Assembly (NCBI RefSeq): GCF_000622365.1
Contig: NZ_JASC01000014.1
Coordinates: forward strand, 186,001-250,000
Source: Sulfitobacter noctilucae
GTDB taxonomy: Bacteria; Pseudomonadota; Alphaproteobacteria; Rhodobacterales; Rhodobacteraceae
Length of the DNA: 64,000 nt
Direction of reading: 5' to 3'
The notes beneath the pieces are model-generated. The model did not search any database. It had not been told where the DNA came from and was given only the letters and a program-made list of their open reading frames with translations. Shown piece after piece: positions 46,173 through 54,176 of this stretch. Within the stretch, counting starts at the first letter, position 1; every line of letters begins with the position of its first letter. A program made the position numbers and the translations under genes.

Positions 46173-46224
46173 GGCGGGATCAGTCCCGCCCTACGGATTG
46201 AGGTAGGGCGGGGTTTTCCCCGCC
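46173..46224 (+). repeat. overlapping alternative hairpins between fhs and folD
   Basis: Three stems share the same bases. Stem A is GGCGGGA/TCCCGCC (46173-46190, loop TCAG); stem B is CCCGCCCTAC/GTAGGGCGGG (46185-46212, 10 bp, 8-base loop); stem C is GGCGGGG/CCCCGCC (46207-46224, loop TTTT). B competes with A and C. It could be a terminator/antiterminator switch or a dispersed palindromic repeat. Confidence 0.6.
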
Positions 46225-46248
46225 TTCCGCATTGATGAGGAAAGAAAT

Positions 46249-47151
46249 ATGACAGCAAAGATTATCGACGGTAAGGAATTTGCCGCCCGCGTACGGGGAC
46301 AGGTTGGTGAGCATGTCACACGTCTGAAAAACGATCACGGCATTACGCCGGGCTTGGCTGTGGTATTGGTGGGCGAAGATCCTGCATCACAGGTCTATGT
46401 GCGTTCCAAAGGCAAGATCACGGTTGAAGTCGGCATGAAGTCTGTCGAGCGGCGGATGGATGCAGACACGTCAGAGGCCGATCTATTGGCTGTGATTGAA
46501 GAGCTGAACAATGATTCCGAAATCCACGGCATCCTGTGCCAACTGCCCTTGCCCAAGCACTTGAACGAAGATCTGATCATCAATTCCATATCACCGGCCA
46601 AGGACGTCGACGGTTTTCACATCTCGAATGTGGGGCTGCTGGGCACGGGACAGAAATCAATGGTGCCCTGCACGCCGCTTGGGTGTCTGATGATGCTGCG
46701 CGACCATCACGGGTCCCTTTCGGGGATGGATGCGGTGGTCATTGGCCGTTCGAATATTGTGGGCAAACCTATGGCGCAGCTGCTCTTGAACGACAGCTGC
46801 ACCGTGACCATCGCGCACAGCCGCACCAAAGACCTTCCAGACGTCGTGCGGCGCGCGGATATTGTGGTCGCGGCCGTAGGTCGCCCCGAAATGGTGCCGG
46901 GTGACTGGATCAAGGAAGGGGCCACCGTGATCGACGTTGGCATCAACCGGCTAGACGCGCCTGAAAAAGGCGAGGGCAAAACCAAGCTGGTGGGCGATGT
47001 TCACTTTGAGTCCTGTGCGGCGCGCGCGGGGGCGATTACGCCTGTGCCGGGCGGTGTCGGCCCGATGACCATCGCCTGCCTGCTGGCCAATACGGTGACG
47101 GCTTGTTGCCGCGCCAATGGGCTGAGGGAGCCTGAAGGGCTAACCGCCTGA
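46249..47151 (+). CDS. folD: bifunctional methylene-THF dehydrogenase/methenyl-THF cyclohydrolase FolD
   Basis: The 300-residue enzyme has the FolD landmarks: [13 protein letters not shown] (catalytic lysine in the YxxxK motif), [40 protein letters not shown] (NADP site) and the C-terminal [19 protein letters not shown]. It interconverts methylene-, methenyl- and formyl-THF. Its stop overlaps the convergent DUF2306-like gene by 12 bases. Confidence 0.97.
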   Translation: MTAKIIDGKEFAARVRGQVGEHVTRLKNDHGITPGLAVVLVGEDPASQVYVRSKGKITVEVGMKSVERRMDADTSEADLLAVIEELNNDSEIHGILCQLPLPKHLNEDLIINSISPAKDVDGFHISNVGLLGTGQKSMVPCTPLGCLMMLRDHHGSLSGMDAVVIGRSNIVGKPMAQLLLNDSCTVTIAHSRTKDLPDVVRRADIVVAAVGRPEMVPGDWIKEGATVIDVGINRLDAPEKGEGKTKLVGDVHFESCAARAGAITPVPGGVGPMTIACLLANTVTACCRANGLREPEGLTA

Positions 47152-47505
47152 GATCACCTGAAACATCGTGCGGCCGGGCAGCAATGTGAATGCACCGGCC
47201 ACCACCAAAGCTCCGAAAACCATGCCGCGCATCATTCGGCGATGTTGCTGCACTTGGCCGCTGCGTACGGCACGGACGGCAAAAACCAGCTGAACGAGGA
47301 CAAAGACCGACAGCAGATGGATCGGACTATAGGGGCCGATCAGTCGAAGCTCGAAAATCCAGAAACTGCTGAGTGCGACACCGGCCATTGCAATCACCCA
47401 GGTGCAACCCAACACGCGGTGCGCCGGACTGCCCCGCCGGATCGAGAAAATTGCAACTGTCAGCGCCACGGCAAGTAAAGCTAGGGCGGTATGTATGTGG
47501 ATCAC
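47140..47505 (-). CDS. DUF2306-like small membrane protein
   Basis: The protein is hydrophobic with four helices and [19 protein letters not shown], a loop/helix typical of DUF2306. It is 121 residues if GTG 47505 is the start. The frame stays open and protein-like upstream (LSHDLAPLLNASA precedes the GTG codon) but has no ATG, GTG or TTG there. The real start may be an unusual codon or this may be an internal one. It converges with folD. Confidence 0.65.
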   Translation of the reverse strand: MIHIHTALALLAVALTVAIFSIRRGSPAHRVLGCTWVIAMAGVALSSFWIFELRLIGPYSPIHLLSVFVLVQLVFAVRAVRSGQVQQHRRMMRGMVFGALVVAGAFTLLPGRTMFQVISGG

Positions 47506-47579
47506 GGCGGAGGCGTTGAGAAGGGGGGCAAGGTCATGGGAAAGCTCCGGTTCGATATGTTCCTTGGGCCTCGTATTTC

Positions 47580-48380
47580 TTGGTGCTACACCGCCAGTAC
47601 CGTTTCGTGAATTGCGCGGAGACTGCGTGTCTGCCCCGACTGACTGACACCCTGCATTTGGCGCTTCGTGAAAAACGCAGCATTACCGTGTTATTTGTGA
47701 TCTGGGGTATTGCGACAGTAATCTGCACGATTGCCGGTCCCTTTGGCGCCGATGCGGCGCTCAGCAGAATGGCACGCTTTGCCTATTGGGCTGGGGTGAC
47801 GGGCCTCTGTGTGGGCGGAAGTGTACTGGTGTCGCATTGGGCCAGTGGGCGGGCGCCTACGGCAAGTCTGGCCCTTTGGCTGTGTTTCACGCTGGTCCTT
47901 AGCTGCATGGTCTGGGCGCAAAATTTCTTCCTGTTCGACGGGTGGGACTCATTAGCGCTCTTCGGAAGCTTGATATTAAACGTCGCTATCGTGGTTGTGG
48001 CAGTTCAGGCGCTTTTTGCTCTGGTAAAATACACCCGCCCGGACACGGTTGAACCCGAAGCGGATCCGCAGTCCCGCTTTCTGCGCAGGCTGCCACTGGC
48101 CGAGCGCGGACCATTGGTGCGCATCGAAGCGCAGGACCACTATTTAAAGGTTGTCACCGACAAAGCCGCACCCTTGATCCTGATGCGGCTTGGCGAAGCC
48201 GTTGATGCGTTGGAAGGCGCTGCTGGATTGCAAGTGCACCGCTCGCGCTGGGTGGCCCTTGATGCGGTGCGCAGCCACCGGCGTAAAAAACGGGCGCGAC
48301 CTGTTGTTGATGGGGATGGCACCGAAGTGCCGGTCAGCAGAAGATACCGTCCAGCTGCCAAGGCCGCGGGATTGTTTTGA
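47580..48380 (+). CDS. LytTR-domain transcriptional regulator with membrane helices
   Basis: A 266-residue protein from TTG 47580 (start weakly supported). Four hydrophobic stretches (about 34-155, including ITVLFVIWGIATVICTIAG and LCFTLVLSCMVWAQNF) precede a C-terminal LytTR DNA-binding domain (about 170-255). That domain includes RIEAQDHYLKVVTDKAAPLILMRLGEAVDALEG and the HRSRWVALDAVRS segment. The domain order suggests a membrane-anchored regulator; its sensed signal and targets are unknown. It ends six bases before the convergent thioesterase stop. Confidence 0.8.
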   Translation: MVLHRQYRFVNCAETACLPRLTDTLHLALREKRSITVLFVIWGIATVICTIAGPFGADAALSRMARFAYWAGVTGLCVGGSVLVSHWASGRAPTASLALWLCFTLVLSCMVWAQNFFLFDGWDSLALFGSLILNVAIVVVAVQALFALVKYTRPDTVEPEADPQSRFLRRLPLAERGPLVRIEAQDHYLKVVTDKAAPLILMRLGEAVDALEGAAGLQVHRSRWVALDAVRSHRRKKRARPVVDGDGTEVPVSRRYRPAAKAAGLF

Positions 48381-48386
48381 TCCTTC

Positions 48387-48806
48387 TCATGCGGGAACGG
48401 GCACCATGGTACCTTGCAAAATTGCGATAAGGGTCGATGCGCCGTTATGTTCTGCATGGACTTCGGATGTGACGACGCAGAGGCGCTTGCCGGGTTTGAC
48501 AACCCGGCCCGTGGCCACCAACCGGTCGCCGCGCGCAGGGGCCAACAGGTTGATCTTTATCTCGGCGGTGACGACCTCATTGTCCGGAGGCAGCATGGTC
48601 AGCGCCGCATAGCCCGCTGCGGAATCCCCGATGGCAAATGTCAGACCCGCGTGCCCAAACCCTTGCTGTTGTTGGCTACCGGGCAGGATCGGGGCCGCAA
48701 TCCGTATCAGCCCCGCGTCGATCTCGATCAATTCGGCACCCAGGGTCGCCATCATGGTCTGCGCGGCGAAACTGCTGCGGATACGGGCGCGGGCGCTGTC
48801 TTCCAT
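48387..48806 (-). CDS. hotdog-fold thioesterase (PaaI type)
   Basis: A 139-residue hotdog protein of the PaaI/YigI group. GSQQQQGFGHAGLTFAIGDSAAGYAALT carries the helix with the HxG and Asp residues characteristic of PaaI-type thioesterases. VVTAEIKINLLAPARGDRLVATGRVVKPGKRLCVVTSEV completes the fold. Substrate is unknown. pdeM ends 12 bases upstream of its start. Confidence 0.88.
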   Translation of the reverse strand: MEDSARARIRSSFAAQTMMATLGAELIEIDAGLIRIAAPILPGSQQQQGFGHAGLTFAIGDSAAGYAALTMLPPDNEVVTAEIKINLLAPARGDRLVATGRVVKPGKRLCVVTSEVHAEHNGASTLIAILQGTMVPVPA

Positions 48807-48817
48807 CGGGTAAGTTC

Positions 48818-49480
48818 CTACCTTGGCATCGGTACCGCCATCGCGGTCCTGCCCGTCAGCACAGCACAGGCATCCGGGCGCATCAAGGGGTGAAAGACCG
48901 GCGACCGGCTGTCTAAGCCGCCGGTATAGGTGCCATAGGCGGGCATGATCAGACGGTTTTGGTCAAATAGGAACGCGGGACGGCTGATCACCCGACCCCT
49001 GAGCGCCAGACGCACCTTGGGATGGTAATGACCGGAGATTTCACCGATTGCGCCGACCTCGGCAATGTGGCGAAAAATCAGGGGCGTGTCGACATATTCA
49101 GCCAGATGCGTGCCGCCCATGTCGATCGGGCCGGGATCATGATTGCCTTCCACCCAGATCCACTGGCGACCAGCCTGCAACCGGGTGATCCATTGTTTCT
49201 CTTCCTCGGGCAGCGCCTGCGCCGCGCCCAAGTCATCGAAGCTGTCACCCAGACATATGACCGTGCGTGCCTGTGTTGACGCCAGATCAGCAGCAAGGCG
49301 GGTCAGCGTATCGCGTGTTTCATACGGTGGCAGGGGGCTGCCGCCGCGCCGCAGAATGCGTTCGGATTTGCCAAGATGCAGGTCGCTGACGCACAAAAGC
49401 GCCCGATCCGGAACCCAAAGAGCACCGGAATTGAGGGCCTTCAGAGCCGTGCTGGCAAGGTTGAAATCATGCGCGTTCAT
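48818..49480 (-). CDS. pdeM: ligase-associated DNA damage response endonuclease PdeM
   Basis: The 220-residue metallophosphoesterase has the metal-binding set SDLHLGKSE, GDSFDD, GNHD and GHYHPKV. In the ligase-associated repair set it is encoded with a ligase, an exonuclease and an Lhr-type helicase. Here the helicase gene lies 293 bp upstream on the same strand, but ligase and exonuclease are absent from the window. A perfect GTTC-N7-GTTC LexA box overlaps its start codon, supporting SOS control. Confidence 0.92.
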   Translation of the reverse strand: MNAHDFNLASTALKALNSGALWVPDRALLCVSDLHLGKSERILRRGGSPLPPYETRDTLTRLAADLASTQARTVICLGDSFDDLGAAQALPEEEKQWITRLQAGRQWIWVEGNHDPGPIDMGGTHLAEYVDTPLIFRHIAEVGAIGEISGHYHPKVRLALRGRVISRPAFLFDQNRLIMPAYGTYTGGLDSRSPVFHPLMRPDACAVLTGRTAMAVPMPR

Positions 49481-49489
49481 TCTTTGTTC
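49475..49489. promoter_or_regulatory. perfect LexA (SOS) box overlapping the pdeM start
   Basis: GTTC-ATTCTTT-GTTC matches the alphaproteobacterial LexA consensus GTTC-N7-GTTC exactly. It overlaps the pdeM start codon (complement of 49478-49480). LexA bound there would block transcription or initiation. The role of PdeM in DNA repair makes this credible. Confidence 0.7.
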
Positions 49490-49558
49490 ATGTTTTAAAA
49501 CCGTGACCTTGGCAAGTGCTGCCGTAGCGGAGCCGGTCCGGTTTGTCTGCTGTTCAGT

Positions 49559-49737
49559 CGGGTATTTTTAAAAGGGTGAAACGGGATCGTTTACGCTTCA
49601 TTAGGGATGTTGTGCTGAATTCTGTGGGCGGTACAGGCTGTGGAGCCGATGACCGCAAAGGGTGAAGGGCGCGCTGATGTGCCAAGGCAGGATCTTGGGC
49701 GGGGCGCGCCTTCCATTCACCCTTTTATAAATACCCG
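49559..49737. repeat. 179-bp element with 22-bp inverted ends in the lhr-pdeM gap
   Basis: Bases 49559-49580 and 49716-49737 are inverted copies, 21 of 22 matching (CGGGTATTT[A/T]TAAAAGGGTGAA). A third partial copy AAAGGGTGAA (49657-49666) followed by GGCGCGC can pair with GCGCGCC (49704-49710) and the right arm to form a shorter hairpin. No coding potential is seen. It may be a small non-autonomous repeat or a structured RNA. The remainder of this 292-bp gap holds nothing else recognisable. Confidence 0.7.
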
Positions 49738-49772
49738 ATACACCGCTGGCATCGCAGTGCATCTTTCGTGTT

Positions 49773-52226
49773 TCAGTACCCCATCCGCCATTTCGGCTTG
49801 TCCGAGGGGGCTGGTGTGATCTGGGCCAATCCGGATGTTTCCATCAACCGCGCGGCTTCTTCGGCCAAAAGGCGTTCTTCAGCCTCGCCTTTCACCGGAA
49901 CGCGGCCCATTTCCAGAAACAGGGGCGCAGCCAAGGGGGTGACGCGGGTCAACTGGCGATGGTCGATGCGGTTTTCGACACGCTCCACCATCTCTTCGAT
50001 ACGACTGAAGTCCACCAGCCCGCGCAGAGCTTCCTCGCGGGTGATCTGCAGCACGAGGTGATCAGGGTCGTAGCGGTGCAGCGTATCATAGAGGATATCG
50101 CTGGAGAATGTGGCTTGCCGCCCCGATTTCCGCGCCTGCGGCGAGTTGCGTTCGATCAACCCGGCGATTGTGGCGGAGGCGCGGAATGTGCGTTTCATCA
50201 CCGCATTTCCGGCGAGCCATGTTTCCAAGCCCTCTTGCAAGGCGGTCAGGTCAAAGAGCGGCGCGGGATCTGTGACGGCATCTAATCCCCAGATCAGCGT
50301 GGCATAGTCCGTCGCCACAAATCCGAGTGGATGCAGGCCGAGTTCTTCCATACGTTTGGTCAGCAAAAGCCCCAGCGTCTGCATACCGTTGCGCCCGGCA
50401 AAGCCGTAGACCACCGTTTGTTCGCGCCCATCATGGGGAAAGCTTTCGATCAGGAGCCGTCCGGGTTGGGGTAACTGGCTGACCTCGCGCTGCAGATGCA
50501 GCCAATCCGCGGTATGAGCGGGCAGTTCCGGCCAGCTTTCCTGGGTAAACATCTGCTGCACGCGGGCCGACAGTTGGGTAGAGGTGGCGAATTTGGTTCC
50601 GGCAAAGGTGGCGATCTTGGGCTTCTTGGCCGCATCGCGGCTTACCTCGACCGTCATTTCACGCAGGCCTTCGTATTTCACGATTTGCCCGCCGATCAGG
50701 AATGTATCGCCCGGCGTCAGCGTGGCGGCGAACCCTTCCTCGATCTCACCCAACGGTTTGCCACCGCGATTGCGCCGCATGCGGACCTTAAGCGTATCGG
50801 TGTCCTGAATCGTGCCGATGTTCATCCGTATATTGCGGGCCGCACGGGGGTCGCGAAGTTGCCAAAGACCATCCGGGCGCTGGATCAGGCGTTTCCATTT
50901 GTCATAGGCCCGCAGGGCATAGCCGCCGGTCGCGCAGAAATCGAGGCAGGCGTCAAAATCGGCGCGGCTGAGCGCGCTGTAAGCGCCGGCGGAGGTGAAT
51001 TCGGCATAGAGATCGTCAGCATCGAAGGGACCGGCGCAGGCGGTAATCAGGATGTGTTGGCACAGCACATCGCGAGGGCCATGACCCCGTGGGTCGCCGT
51101 CCAATTCACCCGCCAGGACGGCATCAAGAGCGGCGACACATTCGACCACTTCGAACCGGTTTGCGGGGACCAGCAGCGCTTTGGAAGGCGCGTTATAGCG
51201 ATGGTTGGCGCGACCAATCCGCTGCACAAGGCGCTTCACGTTTTTGGGCGCACCAATCTGGATCACCAGATCCACATCGCCCCAGTCGATCCCCAGATCG
51301 AGCGATCCGGTACAAACGATGGCCCGCAGATCGCCGCGCACCATCGCGGCCTCGACGCGGGTGCGTTGTTCGCGGTCAAGCGAGCCGTGATGGATGCCGA
51401 TGGGCAGACTGTCTTCATTGGCAAGCCAGAGGTTGTGAAAGAAAATCTCCGCCTGGGCGCGGGTGTTGTGAAAGATCAGCGTGGTCTTATGCTGTTTGAT
51501 CTGCTCCAGCACCGCCGGGATCGCATAGGCCGCACCGCCACCGGACCAGGGCGGGGCTTCTTCGGTGCGCAGCATCTGGATGTCGGGGGCAGGGCCGGGA
51601 TCCGCCATCAGGATTTCGCAGGGATCGGGATGGCGGGCCATGAAATGAGCGATGGCGGCCGGGTCTTCGACCGTCGCCGAAAGCCCCACACGCTTGAGGT
51701 TGGGGCAAATCGCGTTCAGCCGCGCCAGCGCCAGCATCATCTGATCGCCGCGTTTGCTTTCGGCCAAGGCGTGGATTTCGTCGATCACCACGCGCTTGAG
51801 GCCCCGAAACATGCGCGGCGCATCCTCATAGCTGACCAGCAAGGCGAGGCTTTCGGGCGTTGTCAGGAAGATATGCGGCGGATCGGCCCGTTGGCGTTTG
51901 CGCTGGGTCTGCGTGGTATCGCCGGTGCGCGCGCCGATGGTGATGGGCAGCCGCATTTCTTCGACCGGGGTGGTCAGGTTGCGCTGAATATCCGCCGCCA
52001 GCGCCTTGAGGGGAGAGATGTAGAGTGTGTGCATCCCTTCATGCGTGCCATCCGCAAGATCAATCAGCGTGGGCAGGAACCCCGACAGTGTCTTGCCGCC
52101 CCCTGTCGGCGCGATCAGCAGCAGGGCGGGCACATCGGCACGGTCCAGCATCTTTTGCTGATGAGGGTGGATCGACCAGCCTTTGGCGGCGAACCAGTCC
52201 TGGAAGGTTTTGGGGAGCGCTGACAT
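49773..52226 (-). CDS. ligase-associated DNA damage response DEXH-box helicase (Lhr type)
   Basis: The 817-residue Superfamily 2 helicase has Walker A APTGGGKTLSGFL (near residue 35), DEIHALAESKRGDQ (motif II), SATVEDP (motif III), CTGSLDLGIDWGDVDLVIQIGAPKNVKRLVQRIGRANHR (motifs V-VI), and the Lhr winged-helix/core C-terminal region. It belongs to the ligase-associated repair set with PdeM downstream. Its cotranscription with pdeM is interrupted by the 179-bp repeat element and the LexA box. Confidence 0.92.
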   Translation of the reverse strand: MSALPKTFQDWFAAKGWSIHPHQQKMLDRADVPALLLIAPTGGGKTLSGFLPTLIDLADGTHEGMHTLYISPLKALAADIQRNLTTPVEEMRLPITIGARTGDTTQTQRKRQRADPPHIFLTTPESLALLVSYEDAPRMFRGLKRVVIDEIHALAESKRGDQMMLALARLNAICPNLKRVGLSATVEDPAAIAHFMARHPDPCEILMADPGPAPDIQMLRTEEAPPWSGGGAAYAIPAVLEQIKQHKTTLIFHNTRAQAEIFFHNLWLANEDSLPIGIHHGSLDREQRTRVEAAMVRGDLRAIVCTGSLDLGIDWGDVDLVIQIGAPKNVKRLVQRIGRANHRYNAPSKALLVPANRFEVVECVAALDAVLAGELDGDPRGHGPRDVLCQHILITACAGPFDADDLYAEFTSAGAYSALSRADFDACLDFCATGGYALRAYDKWKRLIQRPDGLWQLRDPRAARNIRMNIGTIQDTDTLKVRMRRNRGGKPLGEIEEGFAATLTPGDTFLIGGQIVKYEGLREMTVEVSRDAAKKPKIATFAGTKFATSTQLSARVQQMFTQESWPELPAHTADWLHLQREVSQLPQPGRLLIESFPHDGREQTVVYGFAGRNGMQTLGLLLTKRMEELGLHPLGFVATDYATLIWGLDAVTDPAPLFDLTALQEGLETWLAGNAVMKRTFRASATIAGLIERNSPQARKSGRQATFSSDILYDTLHRYDPDHLVLQITREEALRGLVDFSRIEEMVERVENRIDHRQLTRVTPLAAPLFLEMGRVPVKGEAEERLLAEEAARLMETSGLAQITPAPSDKPKWRMGY

Positions 52227-52265
52227 TCCAAGTTAGATAGCATTGCGCGCACCAAGAGCCAGCCC

Positions 52266-52303
52266 CGATAGGGAGCTACTTGCAGATCGACGCGTAGCTA
52301 TCG
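52266..52303 (-). terminator. bulged stem-loop after the Tad-locus AAA ATPase gene
   Basis: CGATAG...CTAC pairs with GTAG...CTATCG (52266-52303), a bulged stem immediately after the stop of the AAA gene on the minus strand (52308-52310). No T-run is visible, so termination is uncertain. Confidence 0.35.
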
Positions 52304-52307
52304 CGGT

Positions 52308-53615
52308 TTACTTGACGATATGCTCTTCTTTTACGAACATATTTGCCCATGCACGGTCCATCAGATCGGGTGACATCTGATAGGGGATGCCTTCAAATTC
52401 GCAAATCGCGATCATCTGATCGATCAGGAAAATAGGCTGATAGTTCGCATAGATGTTATCGATAGTCGGGTATTTCACCTTGAGCAGGTGAACCAGCGTC
52501 GCTTCATCCAGGGGCATGCCGCGTTTCTTGGCAACCATGGCAAAAATCTTAAGAAAGTTCGCCTGATTGGGACCGTCGATTTTGATCTTGAAGAAGATAC
52601 GGCGCAGGGCGGCTTGGTCGAAAATCTCGTTCGGGTGGAAGTTGGTGGAAAAGATGACCAACGTATCGAAGGGCACCTCGAATTTCTCGCCCGATTGCAG
52701 GGCGAGGATGTCTTTGCTTTCTTCCAGCGGCACGATCCAGCGGTTGACGATGGATTGCGGAGATTCCTTCTGGCGACCAAGGTCGTCGACGATAAAAATG
52801 CCGCCCGAAGATTTCATCTGCAGCGGTGCCTGATAGGTCCGCGCAGTGGCGTTGTAGTTGAGGTCAAGCATATCGACCGTCAATTCGCCGCCTGTAATTA
52901 CCGTGGGCCGTTCGCAACAGACATAGCGCGTATCAAAGCGTGTGACACGGCGTAGGGCGTTGGGGTCTTCTACGTTTTCTTCTGCCTTGGTGTGCACAAT
53001 CGGGTCAAAGACGGTGATGACCTGAGACGCATATTCGATGGCGTAAGGGACATAGACCTTGTCGCCCAGGGCATCCCGAATGCCGTTGGAGATCGAGGAT
53101 TTACCGTTGCCCGGCGGGCCGTACATCAGAATGGACCGGCCTGCAGAAACAGCAGGGCCAAGGTGGTCAAGCAGGCTGTCAGGCAGTACCAAATGACCCA
53201 TCGCGCCCAGCAATTGATTGCGGGTGACCTGAATGTTACGCACGGACTGGCGTTTGACCTGTTCATTATACACATCAAGCGGCACAGGCATCGGGCCGAA
53301 ATATTCCGACTGCGCCAGCGCATCCAGTGCGCGGGCCTTGCCCGCATCGGTCAGTTGATAGCCCATCTCGTTACCGCTGCCCGCGCTCATTGTACCGGTT
53401 GCTTCAAGCAGGCGCTGGGTCCGTGCCATATCGACCAGCTCTTGTGTGACTGGGATCGGCAGGCAGACGGCAGCAGCCAACTCGCTAACCAGCTCGACGT
53501 TCTTGCGAAAGATTGTCTTGAGAATGATGTCGCGCATCATCACGATGGGCAGTTTCATGTCCTCCAGCCGCTTGGGCGGAGGCGGGTTCATCACGGTGCT
53601 GGTTTGCATGTTCAT
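52308..53615 (-). CDS. AAA-family ATPase at the end of the Tad locus
   Basis: The 435-residue protein has an N-terminal region (residues about 1-125, largely helical, unassigned). An ATPase module follows with Walker A MYGPPGNGKSSI near 165-175, Walker B GIFIVDDLGRQ near 270-280, sensor FSTNFHPNEIFD, and RRIFFKIKIDGP as the arginine-containing segment. It resembles MoxR/ATPase proteins often encoded with alphaproteobacterial Tad genes, but its role in pilus assembly is not established. It is the last gene of the minus-strand block; cpaA lies 63 bp upstream. Confidence 0.8.
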   Translation of the reverse strand: MNMQTSTVMNPPPPKRLEDMKLPIVMMRDIILKTIFRKNVELVSELAAAVCLPIPVTQELVDMARTQRLLEATGTMSAGSGNEMGYQLTDAGKARALDALAQSEYFGPMPVPLDVYNEQVKRQSVRNIQVTRNQLLGAMGHLVLPDSLLDHLGPAVSAGRSILMYGPPGNGKSSISNGIRDALGDKVYVPYAIEYASQVITVFDPIVHTKAEENVEDPNALRRVTRFDTRYVCCERPTVITGGELTVDMLDLNYNATARTYQAPLQMKSSGGIFIVDDLGRQKESPQSIVNRWIVPLEESKDILALQSGEKFEVPFDTLVIFSTNFHPNEIFDQAALRRIFFKIKIDGPNQANFLKIFAMVAKKRGMPLDEATLVHLLKVKYPTIDNIYANYQPIFLIDQMIAICEFEGIPYQMSPDLMDRAWANMFVKEEHIVK

Positions 53616-53678
53616 TTTGCGTCTCCTTCGGGCCGGACTGCGCGAGGTTTGCAGGATAAGTGCTGAATATGGCGTTTA

Positions 53679-54173
53679 TCAGGCGCCATAGAGGGCACCG
53701 AAAATAAGATAGATCGCCAACGTTGGACCAAGGGCAAGGCCCATGGGAAACTTCTTGCCCTTCTCCCAACTGACCCAATGCGGGGCCAGCCGGCGCAGCG
53801 GCGTATATTGCGCCGTCTTATGCGCCACCACGGCGGCCAGTAGGGTGGTCATGAACAACACAATCACCGGCATCAGGTCTCCCAGTGCGATGAAGGGCGC
53901 GGCGGCGGCGCAGAACTTTGCGTCGCCCGCACCGAAAGCACCGGCAAAGTTTAAAATGATCCCGACGACCAGCACGATCACCAATGCTGCCAGACGCCAA
54001 AGATAGACATCGAAGGGAAACAGAAAGAACCCGATCACGACAAAGACCAGCGCCAAGAGCACAACAGCCTGATTGGTGATCTTCATCCGCGACAGATCCG
54101 TGAAAACGACATACAGGCAGATGGGCAGCACAAAGGGCAAAAACCACATCGCATGTGTGGCCATGATCGCCAT
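53679..54173 (-). CDS. cpaA: prepilin peptidase CpaA (A24 family)
   Basis: A 164-residue membrane aspartic protease with about six helices. The catalytic aspartates are in VFTDLSRMKITN and in the GxGD motif (GAGDAKFCAAAAPFIALGD). It cleaves the leader of Flp prepilins. It starts three bases after the TPR lipoprotein stop and is followed by the AAA ATPase gene. Confidence 0.9.
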   Translation of the reverse strand: MAIMATHAMWFLPFVLPICLYVVFTDLSRMKITNQAVVLLALVFVVIGFFLFPFDVYLWRLAALVIVLVVGIILNFAGAFGAGDAKFCAAAAPFIALGDLMPVIVLFMTTLLAAVVAHKTAQYTPLRRLAPHWVSWEKGKKFPMGLALGPTLAIYLIFGALYGA

Positions 54174-54176
54174 CGG

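Noticed and set aside
50496-52223. A 575-residue plus-strand frame opposite the Lhr-type helicase
   Set aside because: Antisense to the helicase; no family match and implausible composition.
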